Of a stretch of 17,432 nucleotides of DNA, positions 8,429-15,276 are shown piece after piece. The notes beneath the pieces were generated by a model. The model was not told where the DNA came from. It worked only from the letters and a program-made list of their open reading frames with translations, and did no database searches. The number at the start of each line of letters is the position of its first letter. Within the stretch, counting starts at the first letter, position 1. Both the position numbers and the translations under genes were made by a program. Source of the DNA: an uncultured bacterium (GTDB lineage Bacteria > Bacillota > Clostridia > Lachnospirales > Lachnospiraceae); the NCBI GenBank assembly GCA_905215155.1, contig CAJMPJ010000060.1, positions 1 through 17,432 on the forward strand. The letters are read 5' to 3'.

Positions 8429-8455
8429 TTCGACATATTTCGACATATTTCGAGT
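8429..8455 (-). promoter_or_regulatory. Tandem Spo0A boxes
   Basis: On the minus strand the Spo0A consensus TGTCGAA occurs perfectly twice (plus-strand TTCGACA at 8429-8435 and 8439-8445). A third degenerate copy (TTCGAGT, 8449-8455) keeps the same 10-bp phase. Tandem 0A boxes at 10-bp spacing are the known arrangement for binding a Spo0A dimer. They lie about 15 bp upstream of a candidate -35 element for the M6 protease gene, so Spo0A probably controls that gene. Activation or repression cannot be told from sequence. Confidence 0.7.
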
Positions 8456-8469
8456 CATTGTTAGTATTT

Positions 8470-8497
8470 TTAACATTTTGTTTGTAAAATATATACA
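8470..8497 (+). promoter_or_regulatory. Candidate promoter of the M6 protease gene
   Basis: TTAACA (8470-8475) and TATACA (8492-8497) are spaced by 16 bases. The -10 element overlaps the right arm of the inverted repeat TTTGTA-N7-TACAAA (8481-8499), a possible operator. This promoter would give a leader of about 200 nt. The elements are moderate, so the call is tentative. Confidence 0.4.
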
Positions 8498-8500
8498 AAC

Positions 8501-8537
8501 TCTTAATATTTCTTAATATTTAAGTACAAATCTTAAT
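8501..8537 (+). repeat. Phased TCTTAAT direct repeats
   Basis: TCTTAATATT occurs twice back to back (8501-8510, 8511-8520), and TCTTAAT recurs at 8531-8537, exactly 20 bases after the second copy. The 10-bp helical phasing suggests either a binding site for a response-regulator dimer (OmpR/PhoB type) or intrinsically bent AT-rich DNA. Confidence 0.6.
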
Positions 8538-8705
8538 TAAACAAAAAGGAACACGATAATATCAACAAGAAACAAATAAAATCCAGTAAAATGAAATGAG
8601 GTGATTCCCTTGGACTATTTATAAAAATGAACTGTAGCCTATTAAAATGCATGCAAAAGATACGATTTATAATATGCATATGACAAAACAGAAAGGAGCT
8701 ATCTT

Positions 8706-10766
8706 ATGCGCAAAATGATAAAGCACTTAGCAACAGCAATTGCTGTAGCAACCATGTTTACAATTACCAGCTCAACCGTTTTGGCGGCACCTTATAATCA
8801 CAAAAAACAGGATTTAGTTCAGCCAGACGGGACGAAAGTTCAGGTTGACATTACAGGTGATGAGTATTTTCAGCACATTGAAAGTTTGGACGGATATACC
8901 CTCTGCCGTGATGAAAACGGCTGGATCTGTTATGCAAAATTAAACGAGGACAAGACGGATTATGTTTCCACCGGTATTGTTTATAAGTCAGAGGATTCAA
9001 AAAGCATCAATTCCATTGACCAGTCCGGTCAGGATAAAAACAATCTGGAAAAACATTTAAAGATAAAAAAGGAAGCGATTATAGAAAAGTCTGATAAGGT
9101 AAGAAAAAGGCTTCATGGATGGGATTTTAAAAACACTCCCGATTCAAAAAATCAAAACAGCACTGGATTACTGGATTTAAAGTTAAAATCATCCGGTGAT
9201 GTAAAAGGATTGACCATTTTAGTTGATTTTCCTGATACCAAAAGTTCTATTTCCAAATCTCAGTTAGACAGCTTTTTTAACGCAACCGGCTACACCGGCT
9301 TTAACAATAACGGCTCCATCAAAGATTATTATTATGACATCTCCGGCGGAAAAGTCACATACACAAATACTTTGCTGGGATTCTACACCGCCAAACACCC
9401 CAAATCTTATTACGATGACATCTATGAAGAGACAGGTTCCTATGGCAGGTCTGATGAACTTGTAGAAGAAGCCATCCAATGGGTGAAATCCACAGGTTTT
9501 GACCTCTCCACTTTGACAAAAGACTCCAACGGATTTTTAAAAGCCGTCAATATTCTTTATGCAGGAACCGCTGACGCAGGCTGGGCAAAGGGATTGTGGC
9601 CGCATCAAGCCTGGTATCCAAATTCAGATTATATCAATGGTGCCAGAATCCAGAAATATGAAATGTCTGACATTGGAAACGACATATCCATCTATACCAT
9701 ATGCCACGAAAGCGGACATATGATTTATGGATATCCGGATTTATACGATTACGACGGAGATTCTCATGGTGCCGGAGTATATAGCTTAATGAGCTCTGCT
9801 GCAAACGAAAAAAATCCGGTGCCGCCGGACCCTTATTGCAGAAATGTGATTTCCGGATGGAATACTCCCATAAATATGAATGATTACGAGGCCGGAACCA
9901 CCTTTACCGCAGTTGCAGACAATAACGGGAATTCTTATTCCTACAAATGGTCAGGGAATAAACCCAATGAATATTTTCTGATCGAAAACATTCAAAAAAC
10001 AGGAAGGTATGCAGACGTACCGGATTCCGGACTCGCCATCTGGCATGTAGATGAAAATGGAGATAATTCCAAGAACAGCATGACACCCAGCAATCACTTC
10101 ATGGTCTCTCTTGAACAGGCCGACGGGAAATTCGACATGGAGAACAACAGAAACGGCGGGGACAGCGGAGATTTGTTCCACGCCGGATATAAGGATTCCT
10201 TTACCAATGATACTACTCCTGATTCCAAATGGTGGAATCAATCACCTTCTGGTCTGGAAATCTCACAAATCAGCAATTTGGCCAGAGAAATGACCTTTGT
10301 TCAATCTTCCACCAATCCTAATCCAACGCCGGAGCTGACAAACATTGCCGGACAAGCTACCCCTTCAGCGTCTTATGTATCAGACTGGGAATCAATCTTT
10401 GCGTTAAATGATGGAATTGATCCTATAAATTCCAGTGACCGAAGCGGGGCTGTATACGGAAACTGGCCGGAAACAGGGGCTCAATGGGTTCAGTACGTTT
10501 TTCCAAAAGACTACACCATTTCGGGCATTGATGTTTACTGGTTCAAAGACGGACAGGGCATTGATGTACCGGCCTCCTACAGTATCTTGTATTGGGATGG
10601 AAATGACTGGCAGGATGTGGAAAATCCGAACGGTCTGGGTACCGAAGTCGATCAATACAATACAACAACCTTTACTCCTGTAACCACAAATGGAATCTCT
10701 ATTGTCATGAATTCAAAAGACACCAAATCTACGGGGATTCTGGAATGGAAAGTATATGGGGAATAA
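8706..10766 (+). CDS. Secreted M6-family metalloprotease (immune inhibitor A-like)
   Basis: This is an exported zinc endopeptidase of 686 residues. The ATG follows AAAGGAG by seven bases. A signal peptide covers residues 1 to about 27, ending SSTVLA before APYNHK. Residues about 28-150 form a propeptide-like region (VQPDGTKVQVDITGDEYF, then DGYTLCRDENGW), as seen in M6 proteases. The catalytic domain (about 160-525) has the zinc motif HESGH (His334, Glu335, His338) extended as HxxGxPDLYD, and the downstream Met-turn-like YSLM. After a short Pro/Asn linker, residues 545-686 form a separate beta-rich domain (IAGQATPSASY, GAQWVQYVFPKDYTISGIDV, ILEWKVYGE). It resembles discoidin-like binding modules attached to secreted glycosidases. 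The gene is single, between two terminators, with Spo0A boxes upstream. A role in degrading extracellular protein in stationary phase or sporulation is inferred. Confidence 0.88.
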   Translation: MRKMIKHLATAIAVATMFTITSSTVLAAPYNHKKQDLVQPDGTKVQVDITGDEYFQHIESLDGYTLCRDENGWICYAKLNEDKTDYVSTGIVYKSEDSKSINSIDQSGQDKNNLEKHLKIKKEAIIEKSDKVRKRLHGWDFKNTPDSKNQNSTGLLDLKLKSSGDVKGLTILVDFPDTKSSISKSQLDSFFNATGYTGFNNNGSIKDYYYDISGGKVTYTNTLLGFYTAKHPKSYYDDIYEETGSYGRSDELVEEAIQWVKSTGFDLSTLTKDSNGFLKAVNILYAGTADAGWAKGLWPHQAWYPNSDYINGARIQKYEMSDIGNDISIYTICHESGHMIYGYPDLYDYDGDSHGAGVYSLMSSAANEKNPVPPDPYCRNVISGWNTPINMNDYEAGTTFTAVADNNGNSYSYKWSGNKPNEYFLIENIQKTGRYADVPDSGLAIWHVDENGDNSKNSMTPSNHFMVSLEQADGKFDMENNRNGGDSGDLFHAGYKDSFTNDTTPDSKWWNQSPSGLEISQISNLAREMTFVQSSTNPNPTPELTNIAGQATPSASYVSDWESIFALNDGIDPINSSDRSGAVYGNWPETGAQWVQYVFPKDYTISGIDVYWFKDGQGIDVPASYSILYWDGNDWQDVENPNGLGTEVDQYNTTTFTPVTTNGISIVMNSKDTKSTGILEWKVYGE

Positions 10767-10791
10767 TACATAAGGTTTGATAGAGATCTAA

Positions 10792-10855
10792 ACAAAAGGA
10801 CCTGTAACATCAACGCTTTTCCATAAAAGCGATGGGTTACAGGTCCTTTTGTTTT
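10792..10855. terminator. Bidirectional terminator between convergent genes
   Basis: A perfect 17-bp stem (10792-10808 with 10836-10852; it begins ACAAAAGGACC) encloses a second short stem, CGCTTTT with AAAAGCG. A-rich and T-rich flanks on the two sides let it stop both the M6 protease transcript and the opposing cell-wall hydrolase transcript. Confidence 0.9.
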
Positions 10856-10893
10856 GCATATTTGGATAGGAATTGATACGCTGCCAGACCACA

Positions 10894-11937
10894 TCATGGG
10901 ATCACACGGCGAATGGTCACCGGTTTCCGGTAATCCCAGGAAGATATTTTGATTCCGCTCCTTCGGTTGGCCGCATGAATGATCTGCCCTTTGCCGATGT
11001 ACATGGCTACATGATCAATCTGGCTGCCGCTGGAGTAAAACAGCAGATCCCCCGGCTCCATACTGGAGGCAGGAATGGCTTCGCCTTCTGCGGCCTGTTG
11101 TCTGGACGTCCGGTCTAAACGGACTCCGGCTGCATGTTCCATGACATACTGGACAAATCCGGAACAGTCTGCACCGGTGTTGGGATTGGTTCCGCCCCAC
11201 CGGTAGGGATTTCCTACGAATTTCACCGCGTAGTTCACGACCTGGTTTCTTATGTCATCATTTTTCTCTGCTTCCGGTATGGTGTATGCAATGGTGGCAT
11301 AATCCGGCGCATAAGCATAAGCGGTCTGGCCTCTGTATTCAATTTTGGCCCATCCGTCCTTGCTGGATAGAAAACGGTACGTCTCTCCCTCATGGATTCT
11401 GCCTAAAATCTCTGAATCCGTATTTGGTTGTCTGCGGACCCGGAGGGTCTGGGTATCTACACGGAGCAAAAGCCTCATATCATAGTAAGCGATAGCTCTG
11501 GCTTCCTTTCCGGTGGCTAAGTATTCTCCATACACATAGCCGGTTACCTGCCCTGATTTTATTTTATACCAGCCATTTTCCTCGGACAGTACACTGCTTC
11601 CGGCATGGCTCCTTAATTTTCCTACGATTTCCGCATCATTCTTTGGTTCTTTTCTGATATTTAAGGAATCCTCCACTTTGGCCACTCCAATATTTTTGAA
11701 AATGGTGTTAAAGGTTCCATATCTAATTTTATCCTGCGTAAGACCGGCCGGGCTTTCTTCTGACTTCTGTTTCTGGGATTGTTGATACTTGTCCATATAG
11801 ACTTCCATACCAGCTACCGGGGAACCGGTAGTCACAGCCGTCACGGCACCTGCGGCCTGCACATCTGCTGCTGCCATCCACACGGCACTGCCGCATGCGA
11901 TGGCAAAGCCCAGCACCTTCCATGCTTTGTCAGTCAT
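10894..11937 (-). CDS. Secreted NlpC/P60 cell-wall hydrolase with two SH3b domains
   Basis: This is a predicted peptidoglycan endopeptidase acting outside the membrane; NlpC/P60 enzymes cut D-gamma-glutamyl-diaminopimelate or similar stem-peptide bonds. I chose ATG 11937 (347 residues) over an in-frame TTG at 11955, because AAGGA lies eight bases before the ATG and the signal peptide (MTDKAWKVLGFAIACG to the Ala-rich AAADVQAAG) starts there. A linker follows, then SH3b domain 1 (about 91-143, LNIRKEPKNDAEIVG), SH3b domain 2 (about 162-214, LRVRRQPNTDSEILG) and the NlpC/P60 domain (about 227-347). That domain has nucleophile Cys258 in GADCSGF, His309 in DHVAMYIG and His321 in IIHAAN. It lies 71 bases after ribF in the same direction and could be cotranscribed with it. 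No clear separate promoter was seen. Confidence 0.92.
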   Translation of the reverse strand: MTDKAWKVLGFAIACGSAVWMAAADVQAAGAVTAVTTGSPVAGMEVYMDKYQQSQKQKSEESPAGLTQDKIRYGTFNTIFKNIGVAKVEDSLNIRKEPKNDAEIVGKLRSHAGSSVLSEENGWYKIKSGQVTGYVYGEYLATGKEARAIAYYDMRLLLRVDTQTLRVRRQPNTDSEILGRIHEGETYRFLSSKDGWAKIEYRGQTAYAYAPDYATIAYTIPEAEKNDDIRNQVVNYAVKFVGNPYRWGGTNPNTGADCSGFVQYVMEHAAGVRLDRTSRQQAAEGEAIPASSMEPGDLLFYSSGSQIDHVAMYIGKGQIIHAANRRSGIKISSWDYRKPVTIRRVIP

Positions 11938-12008
11938 ATGCACGTTCCTTCGCAAGTTTTTGATTGTGAACCAGGCGGGATTGCCGCCCCTCTTTTACAA
12001 TTAAGTTG

Positions 12009-12947
12009 TTACTGCTTTGACAGGTTCTTTAAATACTCCATTCCGTAATCCCTGTCTTTTTCTATCTGCACTTTTAATTGCTCCAATCCGTCGAATTTCC
12101 GTTCCGGGCGGACAAAGTGCAATAGCTGTACTTCTATATTCTTTCCATAAATATCCTTATTTATACCATAAATGTAAGTTTCTGCTCCTACGGGGGATAC
12201 ACCTTCTACGGTGGGCTTCTTTCCGATGTTGGTGATTCCTCCATAAGCATTACCGTCTATATAAACCCTGGATATATAGACGCCGAAAAGGGGCAGGTGC
12301 TTTTCCGGTTCAGGGACGATATTGGCTGTGGGAAATCCCAGAACCGGTCCTCCCATATGATTGCCGTGAACAACGGTTCCATGGATCGAATAAGGCTCTC
12401 CCAAAAGCTCATTGGCCTTTTCCATGTTTCCCGCATCCAGCAGTTCTCTGATATATGTACTGCTGATGTCACGGTGATCGTCCTTTTCTTTTTGAATGAC
12501 AATCAGTTCATACCCGTAACGTTCCTTCCACCGGTTCAAGCTGTCCGCATTCCCTGCGCCCCGGTAGCCAAAGGTGCAGTCTGTTCCTACCACGATGGTC
12601 CTTGCATTCATCTGGCCCATCAGAATATTCTTTACAAATTGCTCCGGCTCCATACGGGCGGTTTCTTTCGTAAAGGGGTATTCCACCAGATAATCAATGC
12701 CCATTTTCTCCAGATTATTTTTTCTCTCCAGATTGGTGGTTATGACCCTTTGAGACCCGTCGTTCTCCAGAGAATTGGGAGACATGTCAAAGGTGAAGAC
12801 TGCCATCTTGTAGCCTTTCTCTTTCTGAACCTCCGCCATTGTCTGGAGCAGCTTCTGATGACCTCTGTGGCGGCCGTCAAACTTTCCAAGGGTCACCACT
12901 GCAGGTTCTTCTATCTGAAATTCTCTGGTTCCGGTTATATACTCCAT
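12009..12947 (-). CDS. ribF: Bifunctional riboflavin kinase / FMN adenylyltransferase
   Basis: RibF turns riboflavin into FMN and then FAD in the cytoplasm. At 312 residues it has the normal two-domain length. The N-terminal FAD synthetase domain (about 1-185) has the nucleotidyltransferase motif GKFDGRHRGH with His27 and His30, and the later block DISSTYIREL, a variant of the usual ISST-R-IR. The C-terminal kinase domain (about 186-310) has GFPTANI, the flavokinase PTAN motif, and TNIGKKPTV. The ribosome binding site GGAGG lies inside the last codons of truB, two bases separate the truB stop from the ribF ATG, and translation is probably coupled. Several usual motif residues are conservatively changed (VGTDCTFGYRGAGN), but both active sites look intact. 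Confidence 0.94.
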   Translation of the reverse strand: MEYITGTREFQIEEPAVVTLGKFDGRHRGHQKLLQTMAEVQKEKGYKMAVFTFDMSPNSLENDGSQRVITTNLERKNNLEKMGIDYLVEYPFTKETARMEPEQFVKNILMGQMNARTIVVGTDCTFGYRGAGNADSLNRWKERYGYELIVIQKEKDDHRDISSTYIRELLDAGNMEKANELLGEPYSIHGTVVHGNHMGGPVLGFPTANIVPEPEKHLPLFGVYISRVYIDGNAYGGITNIGKKPTVEGVSPVGAETYIYGINKDIYGKNIEVQLLHFVRPERKFDGLEQLKVQIEKDRDYGMEYLKNLSKQ

Positions 12948-12949
12948 CT

Positions 12950-13852
12950 TTATTTTCCTCCCAGAAATACCTTTTGGGGCTTCAGTAAGTCCTCTTCTCT
13001 GCCTGGCTCATAGACCCCGATGAACTGGTTGCTGCTGTCATATACCCTGACCGGTCCAGCCTCATGGGTGTATTCCCCCAAAGCCTGATTCCGGTAAAAA
13101 GGGTTTCCGTTATGCACCAGCTTATCAAAATCCGGCTTCATGACCAAAGCCGGATAATCACCAAATACCTTGTCCACGGCGAGGATATGCTCCGCCAGTG
13201 CTCCTTGATCCCTAAGTGCTTCAATTTGGGAAAGAGTCAGGCTTTCTTCTAAACAAAATTCGGAAACCCGGGTGCGCACAAGGGATTCCATGCAGCCTCC
13301 GCATCCCAGCTTCCTTCCGATATCATAACAAAGCGTCCGGATATAGGTTCCCTTGGAACAGGTCACTGTCATCGTAACCCTGGGAAGCTCTATCCGGTCC
13401 ACCCGAATTTCCAATATTTCCACCGGTCTTGCTTTTCGTTCCACTTCTTTTCCTGCTCTGGCCAGCTCATAGAGCTTTTTGCCGTCTACCTTTAAAGCAG
13501 AGTACATGGGCGGAATCTGATCATAAGGGCCCAAAAAGCTAAGTACCGCTTCTTTTACCTGTGACTCGTCAACTTCGACCGGATATTCTGCCAGGACCTT
13601 GCCGGTGACATCCTGTGTATCCGTTTCCATGCCCAACAGCATAACTGCTTCATACGTTTTGGTTTTATCGGTCAGCATATCACAAAGCTTTGTGGCCTTT
13701 CCCAGGCACACCGGGAGCACCCCTTCTGCCATGGGATCCAAAGTTCCTGTATGTCCTATCTTTTTTTGCTTTAAAATACCTCTCATTTTGGCTACGACGT
13801 CATGAGAGGTAAATCCTTTTTCCTTATAAACATTGATGATGCCGTCTGCCAT
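12950..13852 (-). CDS. truB: tRNA pseudouridine-55 synthase
   Basis: TruB isomerises U55 in the T-loop of almost all tRNAs and helps tRNA folding. The 300-residue protein has the family start GIINVYKEKGFTSHDVV, the catalytic motif HTGTLDPMAEGVLP with Asp39, the motif GTYIRTLCYDIG, and a C-terminal PUA-like region (about 225-300) ending VFLGGK. The N-terminal KIGHTGTLDP block is typical of the bacterial enzyme. It sits between nrnA (12-base gap) and ribF (2-base gap), the conserved Firmicutes order. An AGGAG lies about 11 bases before the ATG. Confidence 0.96.
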   Translation of the reverse strand: MADGIINVYKEKGFTSHDVVAKMRGILKQKKIGHTGTLDPMAEGVLPVCLGKATKLCDMLTDKTKTYEAVMLLGMETDTQDVTGKVLAEYPVEVDESQVKEAVLSFLGPYDQIPPMYSALKVDGKKLYELARAGKEVERKARPVEILEIRVDRIELPRVTMTVTCSKGTYIRTLCYDIGRKLGCGGCMESLVRTRVSEFCLEESLTLSQIEALRDQGALAEHILAVDKVFGDYPALVMKPDFDKLVHNGNPFYRNQALGEYTHEAGPVRVYDSSNQFIGVYEPGREEDLLKPQKVFLGGK

Positions 13853-13864
13853 TGCCCTTATCTC

Positions 13865-14815
13865 CTAATCCAGCTGTTTTACGATCTGATCCGACAGATT
13901 GTTGATCACATCATGAACACTCCCTGTCATGGTACAGCCAGCTGCTTTTTTATGACCGCCGCCACCAAAGTAAACGGCAATTTTACTCACATCAAGACTG
14001 GTGTTGGAACGCAGGCTCACCTTATATTCTCTGCAGGCCGTTTCATACATGAAAATCGCACATTCCACACCTTCTGTAATCCGAAGCTGGTCAATGATCC
14101 CATCCATGTCACCGCTTGTGACTCCGTAAAAATCCATATCCTTTTTGCTGATCACACTGAAAATGCACTGGTTATCATGAAAGGTTATGCTCTCCAGCAG
14201 CGCTCTTCCAAGAATCTGGTTCTGGAGATAGGTTTTCCGGTAAAAGCTGTCGTCGATGATTCTGGAAAAATCAATTCCCTTTTCCATCATCTTTCCTGCA
14301 ATTTCCATGGTCCTTCTGGAGGTACAGTCGTATTTAAACACTCCCGTATCATGAATGATTCCGGTGTAAATACATTCTGCCACCTCTTTGCTGATCTTAT
14401 CTTCCTCAAACAGACCGAAGAGCACTTCACAGGTAGAACTGGCATGGTCCTCCACTATATTTTGATCCGCATACCTTACGTTGGTAATGTGATGATCCAC
14501 ACAAATGCTTTTTTTCGCCGACTTTAAATATTTGACCGCTTCCCCGAACCGAAGGGTGTCACTGCAGTCAAGGCAAATGCATAAATCATATTCTTTGTCT
14601 TCCGTAAAATCACTGACAATGGTGTTAAAATTTTTTAAGTATCCAAATTTATCCGACGGAGTCTCCAAATAAATCACAGCCTCCACTTCCGGATAATTCT
14701 CATTTAAGTAATTGTAAACCGCCAGACAGGAACCTACACAGTCCCCGTCCGGACGGACATGGCCCATAATGGCCGCTTTCTTTACATCTTTAAGGATCGT
14801 ATCAAAGGTACTCAA
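13865..14815 (-). CDS. nrnA: DHH phosphoesterase: nanoRNase / pAp phosphatase
   Basis: NrnA degrades very short RNA oligonucleotides and removes the 3' phosphate of pAp, using metal ions. The start is a TTG at 14815: AAGGAGGT (overlapping the rbfA stop) lies six bases before it, and no ATG or GTG in frame is as well placed. The next Met is residue 18, inside the conserved first motif. The 316-residue protein has the DHH domain with HVRPDGD (His19, Asp23, Asp25) and the DHH triplet at 107-109, an ISKKDMDFYGV linker region, and the DHHA1 domain with GGGGHKKAAG near the C-terminus. The position after rbfA and before truB matches nrnA in other Firmicutes. Confidence 0.92.
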   Translation of the reverse strand: MSTFDTILKDVKKAAIMGHVRPDGDCVGSCLAVYNYLNENYPEVEAVIYLETPSDKFGYLKNFNTIVSDFTEDKEYDLCICLDCSDTLRFGEAVKYLKSAKKSICVDHHITNVRYADQNIVEDHASSTCEVLFGLFEEDKISKEVAECIYTGIIHDTGVFKYDCTSRRTMEIAGKMMEKGIDFSRIIDDSFYRKTYLQNQILGRALLESITFHDNQCIFSVISKKDMDFYGVTSGDMDGIIDQLRITEGVECAIFMYETACREYKVSLRSNTSLDVSKIAVYFGGGGHKKAAGCTMTGSVHDVINNLSDQIVKQLD

Positions 14816-14827
14816 TGGTCCACCTCC

Positions 14828-15190
14828 TTAATCTTTGATGTCTTTAGTGACCTCGTCTATCAGTCTGGACATGTTGACACCATACTCTATGGATTGATCC
14901 AGAATGAACTTGATTTCTGGTGTATTTCGCAGATTCACTCTTCTTGCCAGCTCCCGGCGGATATAGCCTTCTGCGCTTTTTAAACCTTCAATGGTAGCTT
15001 TTCCTGCTTCCTCATCACCCAGAATACTGATATAAGCCTTACAGAATTTCAAGTCCGGAGTTACCTGTACGGCAACAACGGTAGTCATGGGGTGAATTCT
15101 TGGATCTTTGATTTCCAAACGGATAATCTGGCTTAATTCCCTCTGGACCTCCATATTGATTCTTGTATTCTTTATACTGTTTTTACGCAT
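14828..15190 (-). CDS. rbfA: 30S ribosome-binding factor A
   Basis: RbfA is a KH-fold protein that helps the 30S subunit mature, in particular the 5' end of 16S rRNA. I chose ATG 15190 (120 residues), the normal length: AAAGGA lies upstream, and the sequence MRKNSIKNTRINMEV matches the family start. An in-frame ATG at 15250 would add 20 residues that read through a hairpin and have no family counterpart. Conserved blocks are QRELSQIIRLEIKDPRI, VTPDLKFCKAYISILG and LRNTPEIKFILDQSIEYG, all as expected. It sits 86 bases after infB, with a hairpin in the gap. Confidence 0.95.
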   Translation of the reverse strand: MRKNSIKNTRINMEVQRELSQIIRLEIKDPRIHPMTTVVAVQVTPDLKFCKAYISILGDEEAGKATIEGLKSAEGYIRRELARRVNLRNTPEIKFILDQSIEYGVNMSRLIDEVTKDIKD

Positions 15191-15219
15191 GTTATTCCTT
15201 TCGCTTTTATCCGCATTTT

Positions 15220-15247
15220 CAAAAAGACCAGCCCGCAAATACGGGCT
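15220..15247 (-). terminator. Hairpin with broken T tract between infB and rbfA
   Basis: On the minus strand AGCCCG (15247-15242) pairs with CGGGCT (15235-15230) around a TATTTG loop, followed by GGTCTTTTTG. The T run is displaced by four bases, so this is probably a weak or partial terminator, an RNase processing site, or an attenuator within the operon. Confidence 0.45.
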
Positions 15248-15276
15248 CATCTTTCTAAATTCCAGGCGGAGAGTTC

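Larger units (their letters stand above)
8275..8705. other. Regulatory intergenic region upstream of the M6 protease
   Basis: This 431-bp AT-rich region has no supportable gene. After the liv terminator it holds, in order: the palindrome AATTATAATT (8393-8402), the dyad AAGGTTTAACCTT (8415-8427), three Spo0A-box-like sites (8429-8455), a possible promoter (8470-8497), the inverted repeat TTTGTA/TACAAA (8481-8499), three TCTTAAT repeats at 10 and 20 bp spacing (8501-8537), and two ATGCAT palindromes (8647-8681). The M6 protease ribosome binding site AAAGGAG comes last. Confidence 0.7.

Noticed and set aside
8295..8498. Minus-strand frame of 67 codons between livF and the M6 protease gene
   Set aside because: It reads through the liv terminator and the Spo0A boxes, has biased low-complexity composition, and shows no convincing ribosome binding site or recognisable domain.
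8545..8575. AGGAACA followed after 12 bases by CAAGAAA, resembling a sigma-H promoter
   Set aside because: The -10 half lacks the GAAT core, so the match is too poor to claim, although sigma-H with Spo0A control would make sense.
8610..8624. Four-codon open frame (TTG start, MDYL) preceded by GAGGTGAT in the protease leader
   Set aside because: It could be a leader peptide, but it is too short to support, and there is no attenuator structure that would use it.
11938..11955. TTG start at 11955 for the NlpC/P60 protein
   Set aside because: The ATG at 11937 has AAGGA at good spacing and begins a clean signal peptide.
15191..15250. Twenty-residue N-terminal extension of rbfA from ATG 15250
   Set aside because: It would translate through a hairpin, and the family start and ribosome binding site fit ATG 15190.
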